Source: Thunnus maccoyii (taxonomy: Eukaryota > Chordata > Actinopteri > Scombriformes > Scombridae). Taken from it: a stretch of 64,000 nt of DNA. Shown here piece by piece: positions 11,707-37,479 of the stretch. The position numbers were made by a program, and so were the translations under genes. Location of the stretch: contig NC_056536.1 of the NCBI RefSeq assembly GCF_910596095.1, positions 19,467,791-19,531,790 of the forward strand, in the 5' to 3' direction. The notes below the pieces were generated by a model. It was given only the letters and a program-made list of their open reading frames with translations, was not told where the DNA came from and ran no database searches. Every line of letters starts with the position of its first letter. Position 1 is the stretch's first letter.

Positions 11707-13119
11707 GCGATATCTTTAATGTTTTACACTTTATGTGTCATCTTCAATGGTTGATGTTTTAATGATATTTTACAGATAAGGAGTTGTTGATGCCAAAGGC
11801 AAAATGTCCTCTCCAGTGGACAGTCAAGTTGCATAATGGTATGTTAATGTATTTTATTCTTGAATAAATTTGAGCAGCTGATACACACAGTTTCTGTAGA
11901 GGTATTTTCAGTTCATTCATTCATTACAAAGCCAGATTAAAAACTCAAGTTCCATTTGCATTGAATATGTGTATGTATATTTATGTTATTTCAGATTTTA
12001 CTATGACCTTATATATGAACCTAGTCCCGGATTTTGTATTTTCTGTTGACCACTGACAGAAAACTCACTAATACAGGCCCAACGTGTTTCATATAAAGGA
12101 ACAACTGTCTCACAAAAGGCGATTTCACTTCTTTGACTGAAATGACTAACAGTAATAGATCAGTGTTTGGTGTAACAGGGAACATTCTTGCACATATTAA
12201 CCCTGGCCTGTGTCACACACATGTAAATGTGTGCTGTTAAAACTTGTTTTGATGACCAACTAGACCTGAAAGGATAACTAGAGAGAAGAAGAACACAACG
12301 TACATTCAACACTCAAGCTATTGCCCAAGCCCATTAAACAAAGTAAGATAAATGATTTTATTTTTAGTTGAAGACTGGACTAATTTTAGCAAAGAACATT
12401 TCTAGTCATTGAAGCTATTAAAAGTGTTGACAGGATTAAGCATCATATTAGCAGCAGGACTATGAATGTTTAAATTGCAAGACACCAGAATATTTAAGGT
12501 AACAGAGACCAGAGTAAGTTCAGTCAGCGGGCAACATCTGCTGAGACTGAGCAGCACAAAAGCGTTATAAAAAAAAAAACTATGTATGCATTTGCTCCTC
12601 AGGATATTGACACATATTATGAAAAATAAACTCCCCGCTATCTTGTGACTGATGTGCCATTAACTCTATTTAGACTTCCAAATATAGGATCTTGTTTTCC
12701 TCTTATCAATAGGTAAATAGCAAGATAAATCCTTTAACTGCTGGGATGAAGAGGTGAGGGGTTTGATAACCTGCTGGGATGTATAGATTTCTGTGTGGGC
12801 AGAAAGGCAAAATCTGTTCTTTTCCAGACCTACTTCTTAAAAAAGGTTTAATTTGAAGATATAAGTGTATTTGGGACATTGACTTGACATTATGTTGATA
12901 TCAGAACAAACAAAAAGGCTAATTTCACTTATACAGCAATTTTCAAAACAGAAATTACTAAGTGCTATATGAGAAGAAGAAAAGGAGAAAGAGGGGGATA
13001 ACAGCATATCTTTGAGGCTGGTCTTAGGTGGTAGCACTAAACACAAAGTATAGCAGATGGTTATGTCATTAGTTTTGCAGGTATTTGGTCATAAAGCAAA
13101 TGATTGAACAAACAAAATA
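11707..13119. other. Intergenic spacer, nothing recognised
   Basis: AT-rich sequence with no gene-like frame or clear repeat boundary. Confidence 0.5.
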
Positions 13120-13590
13120 TGAAAAGTTAAAGGATCATCAAAGTTATTACACTTCATCCTGAGGGGGACATGAATGTCTGTACAAAATTTCATGGCAATT
13201 CATCCAATAGTTCTCGAGACATTTTACTTAAAACCATAAATGTGAACCTCACATTGGCGCTCAAGGAAAAGTCAGAGGATCATCAAACTCCTTAGGATTG
13301 TCTGTGAACTATGAATGTCTGTATAAAATGTTGTCCCCATCCATCTGTTCTAGATGATATATAGATGAGATATTTCCTTGAATAAGTGATAAGTGACAGT
13401 GATAAGTAAATTATGACCTGCTGGTGATAGTAAAGGAAAAGTCAGTGGATCACCAAAGTCAGTAGCATTCATCCTCCAGGGACTTTGAATGTTCGTACAA
13501 AATTTCATGGCAATCCATCCAATAGTTGTTGAGATATTTCAGTCTGGACCAAAGTGGTAGACTGACCAACAGACAGACATTGTGATTCAG
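13120..13590 (+). repeat. Three diverged copies of a motif of roughly 100-170 bp in tandem
   Basis: The phrases GAATGTCTGTACAAAATTTC and CATGGCAATTCATCCAATAG occur near 13170-13210. Related phrases recur near 13310-13340 and again near 13485-13530 (TTCGTACAAAATTTCATGGC, then CCATCCAATAGTTGTTGAGA). 'AAAGTCAG(A/T)GGATCA' links the units. This is a dispersed fish repeat arranged in tandem here. Confidence 0.65.
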
Positions 13591-15184
13591 CTAGAAACAA
13601 GGAGAATTAAGTGTATAATGTACAAAATAAAAGTTATTAAATCAAGAAAAAAGCTAAAGAAAATTATGTATTGGATGCTTGAACCTGCCTAATGCCCATT
13701 CAAAATGCTATAAAATGATTCAAGATGCGCTTCTATGTGCTTACATTAATTGATATTTGTTGAGAAAATTAGCAATTTGCAAATTTGACTGTTTTTTAAA
13801 GCGATTTTAGCCAGTTTCATTTCATCAGTGAATTCAGATCCATTCTTTGTGAACTAAGGCCTCCCACACAGTTGGTCAAAGGTCCTGATGAAGAGTTGGG
13901 ATCAGAGCTGGCAGTGTGACAACACTGTCTCTGACACATGCAAGTGAGAACATTTCACACGTGGAGGCATGTTCCTATATACAGCCTGACCAGGTGTCAC
14001 TGATTAATCTGCACTGCCTACCGTAAGGACCACATTGTTTTGCTCGCACTGTTGTGTAATACAGTATGCTAAACTGTGAGTGGAAATATTGTTAGCCTGA
14101 AATAACACTGTACTGAGATTTGTCACCTCCAATAACCTGTCCAGGAAGCAGACACACCTCCTGTCACAGTTGGACTGTCTCTAAAATGATGATCATGTGC
14201 ATTGTGTGTTTGTGTTTGTATGCATGCCGGACTGTGTGTGTTCAGTCGTGCTCTTCATCACTTGTCCCCTATAAATTGTAGCATCAGACGTTAGCCTTTA
14301 GCTGTTATTTCATAGATTTGAACAAAGGTGCATGCAGCTGCTGAATCAAAATTGGCAGCAAACAACAGTATAACTATAAAATCTTCTCTCAGACATACTG
14401 TAACTGCGGGCACGTTTTGAGGTTGATAACACCGCATAATAAAATATATTGAGTGTTGTGGACATGTGGAAAGGTTTGCGCTCTTGACTCCGTCCTTACC
14501 CAGAAGTGTTATCAAGAGGGTTTAGCTAAGGTGAGGAGTCCCTTCAGATAATTTCTTTATCTTCTTCACAAGGCCCTTTATGTGGATGGGTTGACCTCAT
14601 TAACCTCTTTCCTAGTTCTTGTTCTGTGTTCTCCATGTTGCCATTATGTTTCCTGCATTCTAACTATACTTTGGGCAAGCTGTCCTCACTTAAAACAGTA
14701 GCTTTATGTTCATATTGTTCATCTTTGCTTTGCTTCTTTGTCTTTTGTAGTCTCATGTGTATTCTCGTGTATGTTTATTCTTGGAGCTGTGAGCATGAGA
14801 GCTACTGAAAATCCAGTGATTAATGATCTGTATGGTTCTTCATACTTTACCAGTAAAGTTTATTCTAGTTCTGATTGTGATTAATGCTTCATAAGCCATG
14901 CCAAGTTTGTGTAAGCAAGCATATCAAACTGTTTTTTTTTAATGTTTTTGCGCATATACATGGATGTATATACAGATTTGTGGACACATAAGTGTGTTTT
15001 TTCATGCACAGTAAATTTATTGTCTATATATTCATTCAGATACCCTTGTAGACCTTTTGCACACACTCACACACAAGTTGATGAGTCATCTTCTGCCTCA
15101 TAGCAGCTGTCTTATGATCAGCTATGATTACTGACTTAGCTCAGAAACATTTCCAGAATCATAGGCTTTCTCTTTCAATCTGAC
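13591..15184. other. Intergenic spacer, nothing recognised
   Basis: No exon, structured RNA or strong repeat was seen in this AT-rich stretch. Confidence 0.5.
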
Positions 15185-15800
15185 TCAGAGAAACTCATGC
15201 ATGCATTTGTCATGAGCAGGCTTGATTATTGCAACTCTCTGTTAATGGGTCTTCCAAACAAAATAATCCATAGATTACAATTTATCCAGAACTCAGCTGC
15301 ACAAGTTCTAACCAATATTAAAAGATCAGACCATATAACTCCAGTCCTCCAGAACCTTCACTGGTTACCTGTTGTTTTCAGAAGGCAATTCAAAATCCTC
15401 CTTTTGGTTTACAAAGCACTTGCTGGTCTGGCTCCACAGTACATCTCAGACATGCTGTCAGTTTATAACCCCAGCTGATCTCTCTGGCCAAAGGTGGAAA
15501 TCTCCTCCATGTGTCTGGAGTACTCTCAGTACTTTCAAAGTCTGATGAGATGGCATTTGGTATTTATGCCCCTAAAGAATGGAACAATTTGTCTGCTGAA
15601 CTTAGACTTGCCCCAACACTGTGTGGAGCATTTTCTTAAACATACCATATTTGTATAGTATGTTTGTTTGTATGCGTGTGATTTAATATGTATGTATGCA
15701 TGGATGTTTCTGTTTATTTGCACATGTTTGCTGTTTCTTTTTATGTAAAGCACTTTGAACTGCTTTTGTATGAGATGATGCTAAATAAATGAATATAAAT
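15185..15800 (+). mobile_element. L2/CR1-type LINE fragment (3' end of the reverse transcriptase frame)
   Basis: Frame 15197-15477 encodes the typical C-terminal tail of an L2-like LINE: RLDYCNSLLMGLP, then LQFIQNSAAQVLT, DHITPVLQNLHWLPV and FKILLLVYKALAGLAP. A stop follows the SVYNPS segment, and the downstream frame is broken. The fragment ends with an AAAGCACTTTGAACTGC and AATAAATGAAT tail. It is 5'-truncated and non-functional. Confidence 0.85.
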
Positions 15801-17378
15801 TTAATTGAATTGGATTGAATTTGAATCAATAGACTATTTAAATGTCTAGAATTACAGAGTCTGTAAGCTTTGCTCATGATGGGTCTATAACTGAAAGGTT
15901 AATGTTTTTTTCACATTGGATATGACATTTATTCCATCCCCTTTTGCATCCAAAGAGTCTCTACTCATTTCTTCCAGAGTACAGGCTGTTTCTCTATTTA
16001 ATGGGCAAGTCAGGTACCTGATAACATCATGCTTCTTATTTGTTTCAAACAAATTATAGAGAAAATTGCATGTCTTTCAGAACCCACTAATAATAAGGGG
16101 TGAAACCTTGTTTGAATGATCATAAAGACTGTTTGCCCAGCCACTTGTGGAAACCTGAACAGACCAACAGCACGATTAGCACTGGCTGGTCTATTTTAAA
16201 CCTTTTCACTAGTGAGCATGCTATTGCCCCCACTCACAGACAGCAAATAGCACAGAACACAAGACAGACCTGCCAGCAACTGAAAATACAACAGTCTCAC
16301 AAAATTGACGTCATCTCAATTCAAAAACTTCTGAATCCTGACCCTGGATAGCCTCGGAACACCGCTGGTATGGTGGCTGCTTTCTGCATGTGTTTAGCTA
16401 AAGTCATGCTAACATGCTACTGCTCATACTGCAAACTGCATGTGCATGTCTGCCTGGAGTGAGGTGACCTGTGTATGTTTAGCACACCCACTGATAGTGT
16501 CAGTATCGTCTCCACAAGAGTGTGATTTGGTGGGCTGCAGCTGCTCAGGGGCGTAACAGTTTAGGAATCTGGTCAACATAGAGAAGAAGGCAAAAAAACA
16601 AAACCTGAGAGGGTCCTCTCAGCTGTTTGTCCTGATATTAATTTTAATGTTTTATGGTATGTATGTCATACATTTTAACTGGATGTACAAAAACAACTTT
16701 CTGATGCAGACCCTTTTGAACAACCCACTACTCTATAATCTGCTGTCTCATTTGCAACCTTTTATCAAGTTTCTTTTGTGATTGCTATAGTTACATTAAA
16801 TCAGTATACTTGAAATACCTGCATTCACTGAAACAACCACGTGTCTCCTCTTCTTCTGTGCATTCAGTGCATTCAGTTGCTTACTAGAGCAAAACATCTC
16901 GTAGTGATTCATTAGCTAAGTTGGAGAAAAAAAGAGAAAGTTGAACCAAGTGTTCTTTGTAGTCAGATATAGTACACCAAACTTAATTACATAACAATTC
17001 AGTGCTTCATTCTTCACTTTGGGAAACTGTAAATGCAGTGTTTCAATCAGGCCATTTTAATATTATTCCAATTACAGCTGTGCTTTGAGCTCAAATTACA
17101 CACAAAGATTGCAAAGAAAATCTAAAATGGAGACCCAGTGTTTAGTTATCAGTTCACGGGTTTCTTTTTATATGATGTGACCAGATGTGGTAGCAACATA
17201 CTGTGTGCTACTGTTGTTCTATTTTCAGGTTGAGAATGGCACAAGTGTGTGTATGAACCAAACTCCCCCCTGATGTTCTCTCATATTTTTTTCTCTTATG
17301 TGTGTTTGGCTCCACTCTGCCACAAGATCTTTCTCTCTGTACTAACAAAAGTGGTGCAGACATCCAGAGCAGCAGTCC
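15801..17378. other. Spacer upstream of kbtbd12
   Basis: No second gene was seen. A pyrimidine-rich stretch ending GTGGTGCAG at about 17360 could be a 3' splice site. If so, the first coding exon of kbtbd12 follows a non-coding exon somewhere in this spacer. Confidence 0.4.
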
Positions 17379-20300
17379 ATGGATCCTCCAGTGCAGCATG
17401 CAGAGCATGGCTCACTTCTGCTCAGGCAACTGGAGAGGATGAGAACAGCTGAAGAACTCACCGATGTGGTGTTGTTGGCAGAGGGGATTCCCTTTTCTTG
17501 CCACAAGGTGGTGCTGTCTGCATTCAGCCCTTATTTTGAGGTAAAGTGGCCATGCATAATACAGGCTGTTGGAGTTATTGTGCTTATTCAGGAAAATACA
17601 TGATGATGTGTGTTTTCCAGAGCTGATACTAATGAGCATGTCAGCAACCAAATATGTTGATGATACTATTATAGTATAATTATGTCATGTTCCGGTATTT
17701 TGGTAAATCCCTGTGTACAGGCCATGTTTACATGCGGCCTGAAAGAGACGCAGGAAGGAGAGGTATGTCTCAGAGACACTCCTGCTCACAGCCTGAAGCT
17801 GTTACTGGACTACATGTACCGTGCTGAACTCCCCCTTTCCAATGACAACATCCAGGGGGTGGCTGCTGCTGCCTTCCTGCTCCATGTAGATGGAGCCTTC
17901 AGGTGGGAAAAAAGAATCAGGATGTTGATAATTATTCCAATAAACTAACATCAGCAGGACTTGTACAGTGTTAAAGGCATCATGGTAATGTTATCCTCCC
18001 TGTAACATCTTCTGTGAAGTAAGTGTAGGACAATTTTTGCTACTGCTTCAGGTTGTGTCAGAGCCACATGGAGGCCCGTATGGACTCTTCCAACTGTGTT
18101 GGTCTGTACCACTGGGCCAGAGACTTGGGGGCCACTGGGCTGGCTGACTGTGCCTTTAGATATCTCTGCCAACACTTTGCACAGGTGGGAAATTTGGTAT
18201 TACTAGTGTCAAATTTTCTCTTAGAGAGCCATAAAAATATTCCTGGCTCCAAGATATAAGACCTGAAACATAACATGACCTGATTACGATTTGTGAAAAT
18301 ACCTGCCTTATAATATGTCTAATAAGCCCTGTAGGACCAACCTGTTTTAAAGGCTCAGAACAGATGATCTTTTTGATGATGCTCCTTGTCACAGTTAAGC
18401 TGTGTAACATTTTGCCAGCCTCCCCTGATCTCTGACTCTAGTTTTTCAGCTACTCAATGCTGCCACTAATTAACTTTTTAGCACTGTCATACACAGGTGT
18501 TGAGATGTTTTTGCTTTGATATTTGCTACCATCCTCCACATATTGTCTTTCTTTAATTCACTCATTCCCATTGTTTTTTGGCCCCGTTTTTATCTGATTG
18601 TCTCTAGGTTTGTGAGGAAGAAGAAGTGCTGGAGCTGGATGCCCAAAGTCTTGCGGATCTGCTGGGTTCAGATGACCTTAACATTTCACAGGAGGAGGTT
18701 GTGCTGGAGCTGGTGCTTCGTTGGGTGGAGAAGCGCAGGGGGGACTCAAACAGCGAAGCTCAGGCTGTGGAGTTACTCAGGCGTGTCCGGCTGGAACTTG
18801 TGGACCCTGGATTCCTCCGTAAAGCCAGGAGAAGAAACCCGGTGAGAAGAGAAGAGCCAAATAATAAAGGCCAAGAATCCTGATCCACATTTATCAAGGG
18901 ATTAGTAGATTAATAGATTACTGTGCCTTGAAATGAATCTTCCAGGTATTGCTGAGGGATGCGGAGTGCTTTGGGATGATTGATGCTGCTCTCCAGACGT
19001 CAGGTCTCTGTCAGACATCAGCTCCGCCTCGGCCAGCCCTTCGCTACGGCATGGAGACCACTGACCTGCTGCTCTGCTTAGGTGGGGTGGATGAGGAGGG
19101 AGTGCCTGCCCGCCGTGGAGGACTTGCTGACCTCAGCTTTTGCTTTGCCCCCCATGATAGAAGGACTTACTACATCCCCTCTCCACTGAGGGGCTCTGGG
19201 GGCATGGGCCAGATCACAGTGGGGGCTGTGACACGAGACAACAACATAGTGGTGGCCATAGAGGCAGAAGACCAACACAGGATGAAGAGGGTGGATATCT
19301 ACAGGTGTGTGTGAGAAATCCCTTTTTTTTAATGGATTGCATTTAATGCTAGATCTGATCTGCATGTTTATGTTCCAGGTATGATAATTCGGAGAAGAAC
19401 AGCTGGGTGGAGCTGTGCTCAGCAGCATACAGGGACATGTATGCTTTAGGGGTGCTAGGTGACGCCCTCTATATGATAGGTGGTCAGATGAAAGTGCATA
19501 ATCATTACATCATCACAGACAGTGTGGAGAGATGGTCACTGAAAAGAGGAGGCAGCTGGCTCAGCTTCGCTCCTCTGCCGCTCCCTTTAGCCTGCCACTG
19601 CACCATTACCCTGAAGGACCATCTCTTTGTGCTGGGGGGCTGGACACCACAGGTACAGAATAAAGAAGAATAAACATTGTTCTGCAGTCAATACAAGTCT
19701 CCTTGAGCAAGAGGACATTTATTCATTATCAAGGGCAGGCTAGCCTGTTGAAAAGCAACAAGAGATTTTCCCCACAGGGATCCGTAATGGACAAGTGATT
19801 GAAAGCCACCATGTGTAGAATTTGTAAATGTTCCTCACTTTGGCGCCCCCAAGTGGTAGATTAAAGAAAGTATTCAAATAGTATCCAGCAGGATTTTAAA
19901 GGGGACATATTATACACATTTACAGTTCTATAATTTTAGTCTGGGGCCCTAATATCTTTGCATGATTTCCAGTTCAAAAAACTTCTTACTGACCATTTGT
20001 GCTGCTCCTCAGTTCAACCTCTGTCTGAAACAGGCCGTTTTAGCCTCTGTCTCTTTAAATCCCCCCTCCGAGGCCACTCTGTTCTGATTCTCTTGGAATC
20101 AGGACAGAGTGGGCTCTTGGAAACTACCCCTCGGGACACTTTTGCTGGCTCGGGAGGCCACGTAAACCATAGTTGTAGGATTTGACTACTTTTTCTTGTT
20201 CTTTTCTTGGAGTGTTAACTTCTTAAATACATCCGTACATGTTTGAGCCAAAATCCAATCTGAAATATGAGAGTAGACAATGCAAACAACACATGGAAAA

Positions 20301-20429
20301 ACCAGGGCATCAACCTTAGCAAAGTAGAAAAAAACGTTGCCAATAAAGCTTATTACTTGCAGGGAGCATTTCTATATAAGTTAAGCTTGAGTTTTGGTAC
20401 TTTGACCATGTTTAGCATAGATATCCGAC

Positions 20430-20464
<35 letters not shown>

Positions 20465-21594
20465 AAATTACAGAAAACCACAAAAATCACAATATGTCCC
20501 CTTGAAAAAGACACTGTGGCAGGCAGCAATGCACCAATTATCACCAGGATTGTCTTCATTTTCCGCAATGAAAACTTATGTAATAAGAATTATATGAATG
20601 ACGTTATTAACTCATAAAAAATCTAGCACATTGTGGCTTTAAAGCAACCCAATTATTTACAGTCAGATAGTGATTCAGTTTGACATTTGCTTTCTCTCCT
20701 TCTCTGTTTCCTCAAGGATATAACATCTCATTTCTCACTTCTCACCCCATTTTCTCCTTTTGTTCTCTTCTCTCCTCACTTCCCTCAGCACCTGCCAGAT
20801 GAAGAGCCAGACAAGCTGAGTAACCATTTGTTTAAGTTTGACCCTGGTAAGGACAGGTGGACGGAGTGTGCCAGGATGAAGTACTCCAGGTACCGCTGCG
20901 GCTCAGCTGTCCTCAATGGAGAAATCTACATACTAGGTCAGACAACAAGACAGACTGCTATTGTGCTCCTAAATATATTTGCTGTGTGGGAAAGAACCAA
21001 GCAAAGTGATGTGTGTGTGTCCTTCAGGTGGCATAGGATGCGATGGAGAGGACCGTGGACAATCACGTCGCTGCCTGAGCTCTGTAGAGATCTATAACCC
21101 GGACACAGACACCTGGAGGGCAGGACCGACGCTGCCCACTTCCCTACTCTCCCTCCGAACAAACGCTTCCAATGCTGGAGTAGTGGAGGGAAAGCTGTAC
21201 CTCTGTGGATACTACAAGGCGGCCGGTCAGTTAGTGAATGCCCGTCAATGCTATTTTAAACATCTCATCAGTTTAACTTAATGTTGAAATGGCTGTTTTC
21301 TGGCTGAAATGTTTCCTGTTGCACAAACACAAGGCCCACTGCATCTGCATCAGAGTTAGGGAACGCCAACTAACTGATGCGGCAGTATCTCTGCAAATTC
21401 CATTTTGGTCAGCCATAACTTACATACTTTCTCCCATGACTGCAGGCCGTTATGAGATCATCACCAAGGAGATTTTGGAGTTGGACCCCGCAGACAATGT
21501 GTGGACAGTGGTGGAAAGACGAGCAGCGATGCACGACAGCTATGATGTCTGTCTGGTGGCTAACCTCAATCCTCGGGACCTCTTCACACCCTAA
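17379..21594 (+). CDS. kbtbd12: Kelch repeat and BTB domain-containing protein 12, complete (612 residues)
   Basis: BTB-BACK-Kelch protein, the architecture of CUL3 ubiquitin-ligase substrate adaptors; a specific substrate is not known to me. Nine exons: 17379-17540, 17721-17902, 18052-18184, 18608-18841, 18946-19304, 19379-19652, 20789-20936, 21028-21225, 21446-21594; all GT-AG and in phase (1839 bp). The BTB domain is at about residues 25-130 (LTDVVLLAEGIPFSCHKVVL, SPYFEAMFTCGLKE), BACK at about 135-240, and Kelch repeats from about 295 to the end. KBTBD12-specific stretches are LRYGMETTDLLLCLGG, MIGGQMKVHNHYIIT, LPDEEPDKLSNHLF and MHDSYDVCLVANLNPRDL. The length is close to human KBTBD12 (about 620). 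An in-frame TAA at 17343 supports the start. One late Kelch blade has CGYYKAAG where a GG pair is usual. Confidence 0.93.
19900..20501. mobile_element. MITE with AGGGGACATATTA ends in kbtbd12 intron 6
   Basis: Begins AGGGGACATATTATAC and ends CACAATATGTCCCC, which are inverted repeats. It is flanked by TTAA on the left and TTGA on the right, compatible with a decayed TTAA target duplication of piggyBac type. It contains a (TA)n array at about 20431-20458. A long GC-richer centre (about 20020-20170) has no intact frame. Confidence 0.65.
20431..20458. repeat. (TA)n microsatellite
   Basis: Alternating TA run inside the MITE in kbtbd12 intron 6. Confidence 0.9.
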
Positions 21595-22314
21595 TTAATC
21601 TCCTCCTGACTCTGAGTAACAACAATGCCAGGAGCCAGCGTGTGTGGGAGCTTCTGTCCTCTAAACGTCATACAGCTTTATCCAAACCCGGAAATCACAT
21701 AAATCAACAGCAAGGTCGATATACATGTGAAATCTGGATGTCTTGTCATTTGCTGTTGGTTTGCTGAACAAAGCAACTGAGGTGGAAAATGTTTGCAAAG
21801 CACAGTTTTTAAAAAAAATGTAACAATCAACAAATCCTCATACCTAAAAGACAAAATCGACAGTTTTATCCAAAATGACTCATATGACCTACTTTGCTTG
21901 TGTGAGCATTTTCTGATCTTACACCTTTATAGTTAAGGTTTGGTAAAGTTTAGACAACCAAACCGACAGGAAGAGTGTGAAATGATCATGCTCAGCAACA
22001 TTTACTGTTGGTGGGAGGCAGGATGTGAACTATGGTCTCTGGGGTCAAAGTCAGACACTTTTGCAGCACTTTAACAATGTCACACTTCCTTTGCTTTTTC
22101 CTCTGGAAGACAAGAATCATTAATCACATGACCACAAGAAGACAAGAGCATGATTGTCACCAAAGCTTATGTGGTGTTTTAAGCAACTGCACCAATGACC
22201 ATAGAAAAACTTACAAGACAGCAGACTAAAGAGTTATTAAGCTTTTACTAATTATTTATGTTAATAAGCCATTTAAATTCTTTATGGATCAGTGATAACA
22301 CAGTATAATGTATT

Positions 22315-22320
22315 AATAAA
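22315..22320 (+). terminator. Possible polyadenylation signal of kbtbd12
   Basis: AATAAA about 720 bp after the stop codon. It is a plausible 3' UTR length, but motif evidence only; nothing decides between this and later signals. Confidence 0.3.
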
Positions 22321-22481
22321 AACACATTTGGGGTTTCAAAGTTGTGAGCCCACATTCAGGACAAAAAGTCCTTCAAATTCCTTTGCTTTGTCCCTGCATG
22401 AATTAGTATTTGGACTCTTTTGACCATCCTGCCCTCTGAAGGAAGGATGCAGAGTATAATAATGATATACTAACATTTGTT

Positions 22482-22536
22482 ACTGCAGACTTGATTTCTT
22501 GTTGCAAAGTGATTTATAAGAAATCAAGTCTGCAGT
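22482..22536. repeat. Perfect 19-bp hairpin
   Basis: ACTGCAGACTTGATTTCTT at 22482-22500 and its exact reverse complement at 22518-22536, with a 17-nt loop. It lies between kbtbd12 and nuak1, just past the likely 3' UTR. It could be a tiny inverted-repeat transposon remnant or a structured RNA. Confidence 0.8.
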
Positions 22537-23433
22537 TATTACCAAAAAAAAGAAGAAGATATTTTACAGTTATTACTGACTGGAAAGCGTCAATAAATGA
22601 TTTGTTAAGTGTTCCACAGATGCTACAGCCATGACAAATGATAAACTTAAGTATGTCTTATTTTATAGTAGTTCTATATCCTGTTATCATAAAAAGAGCA
22701 GCTTTTTCATGGTCTTTATAGACTATATGAGGGTAATAAATATGTACCAGTTGAGTTGCCTTTCCACAGATGAGCATCCTTTTATGTTTCTTGGTTATTT
22801 ACATGTAAATTTGGCATAAAAACAAATGAATTAAATCCTTCAGTCTTTCCAACTACCATAAACCTACTTTGTCTCTCTGACTTCAAAGCTTTTGCTTCCT
22901 CCCAACTTCTTGTCCAAGATTTATTTTCTCTGAGCTCACCGCATAGCCAAGCATCAACAAACATGTCTGATTGAAGTGGCGGATTTAGGGTGAGTGTCTG
23001 ACCCGCTTGACATTCCAGACATGCCTTCTTCCCCTCTCTCCTGCTGTGGAGTTGGTCAAATACGAGCCCCGTCGGAAAACCCAAAATGATCCAAAATCAG
23101 TGTGACGCGCCTGGATGTTGCTATGACAGCTGGCTGTGGAATGAGGAGGCTCCACCCATCGCTCCGGACCATGTGGTTCCCAGCGCTCCTGTTGCTGTGT
23201 TTTTTTGGGGGGAGAGAGAGACAGAGAGAGAGGAAAGTGCGGCTGCAGCTCAGATGGATCGGATGAGTTCTCTAAATGTGTTAATTTTAAGCCATTAGAT
23301 TAGTTTTGTTAACGCTCTATATGGGCAACTTCTGGCGCACAAACAAACACGTCAGCTGCTTTTGTTCTGAGCTTAAAGTAATTTGGGGATCTGGTCCCCA
23401 CTGGAGGCTGCTCCTGACAGGTGCGCAGAGAGG

Positions 23434-36665
<13,232 letters not shown>

Positions 36666-37459
36666 GAGACATCATAAGAGACTTTTCTGAGATAATCAGT
36701 GCCTGCCGTCTGGAAAAGAGTTAATGAACTCTGGAAAGGTTGCATCTCGAGTATGTGGACTCCAACCGAGCATTGCACCATTTCTTGGCATATCTGTCTA
36801 CGTTGAATGATGAGTTAAACTGTACACACTGACAATTCAACTGGCAGTGTGTCATGACACTAAGTGGTACCGAAAGGGGATCCAGTATCTGCTAAATGGC
36901 AGATGGGACCTCAATGTGGCAGAATGGACACACAGTTTAATGAACTCTCTCCGACCTCACCTACACAACAGATCCTCTGTTTAGATCCTACAGCAGATTT
37001 CTGTTCAGATGAGCCTTGCAAATCTGAGTCTGACACTGACATGCACTGCAGATATTTGAAACTGTTGAGAAGTATACCTGAGTAACGTCATGAATATGTG
37101 AATCCAAGCATTAGTGTGCCGATAGTAACAAACCGACAAGACCTAAAACAACTCTAATGTGATGATAAATTCTGCAAAACCGAACTGTTGTAATATTGCA
37201 CCACTCATTGTCATTGAGTATATTTGTACCACACAGTGTTGTACTGTGCACAATTTGCTCCCTTGCACCAACAGACACAGTGTGTATAACACGTTGCTTT
37301 TTACCATGACACCACCAATGCTGCTGTGGACATTTAAATAGGTGACGTATGCAGTAGATGTATGCAATTTTAAATGTGTCATTTTCATACTGTGAGAAAA
37401 AGAATTGTGTTAATTTTGTTCAAGCATTTCATACTTTCTTTTTGGAAAAAAAAAATAAA
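36666..37459 (+). other. nuak1 3' UTR (probable)
   Basis: Sequence from the stop codon to the AATAAA at 37454. It carries no frame of note. Confidence 0.55.
37454..37459 (+). terminator. Polyadenylation signal of nuak1 (probable)
   Basis: AATAAA preceded by an A-run and followed within about 30-40 bp by a T-rich stretch (GTTTTTTTCTGGTG), a classical layout. About 790 bp after the stop codon. Confidence 0.55.
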
Positions 37460-37479
37460 TTAATTATGTGAACCTGAAT

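Noticed and set aside
20267..20617. 116-residue frame in kbtbd12 intron 6
   Set aside because: Spans the TA array and the MITE border; not conserved protein sequence.
23383..23433. Upstream extension of nuak1 to a TTG codon
   Set aside because: Non-ATG start without support; the first ATG after the in-frame stop is at 23434.
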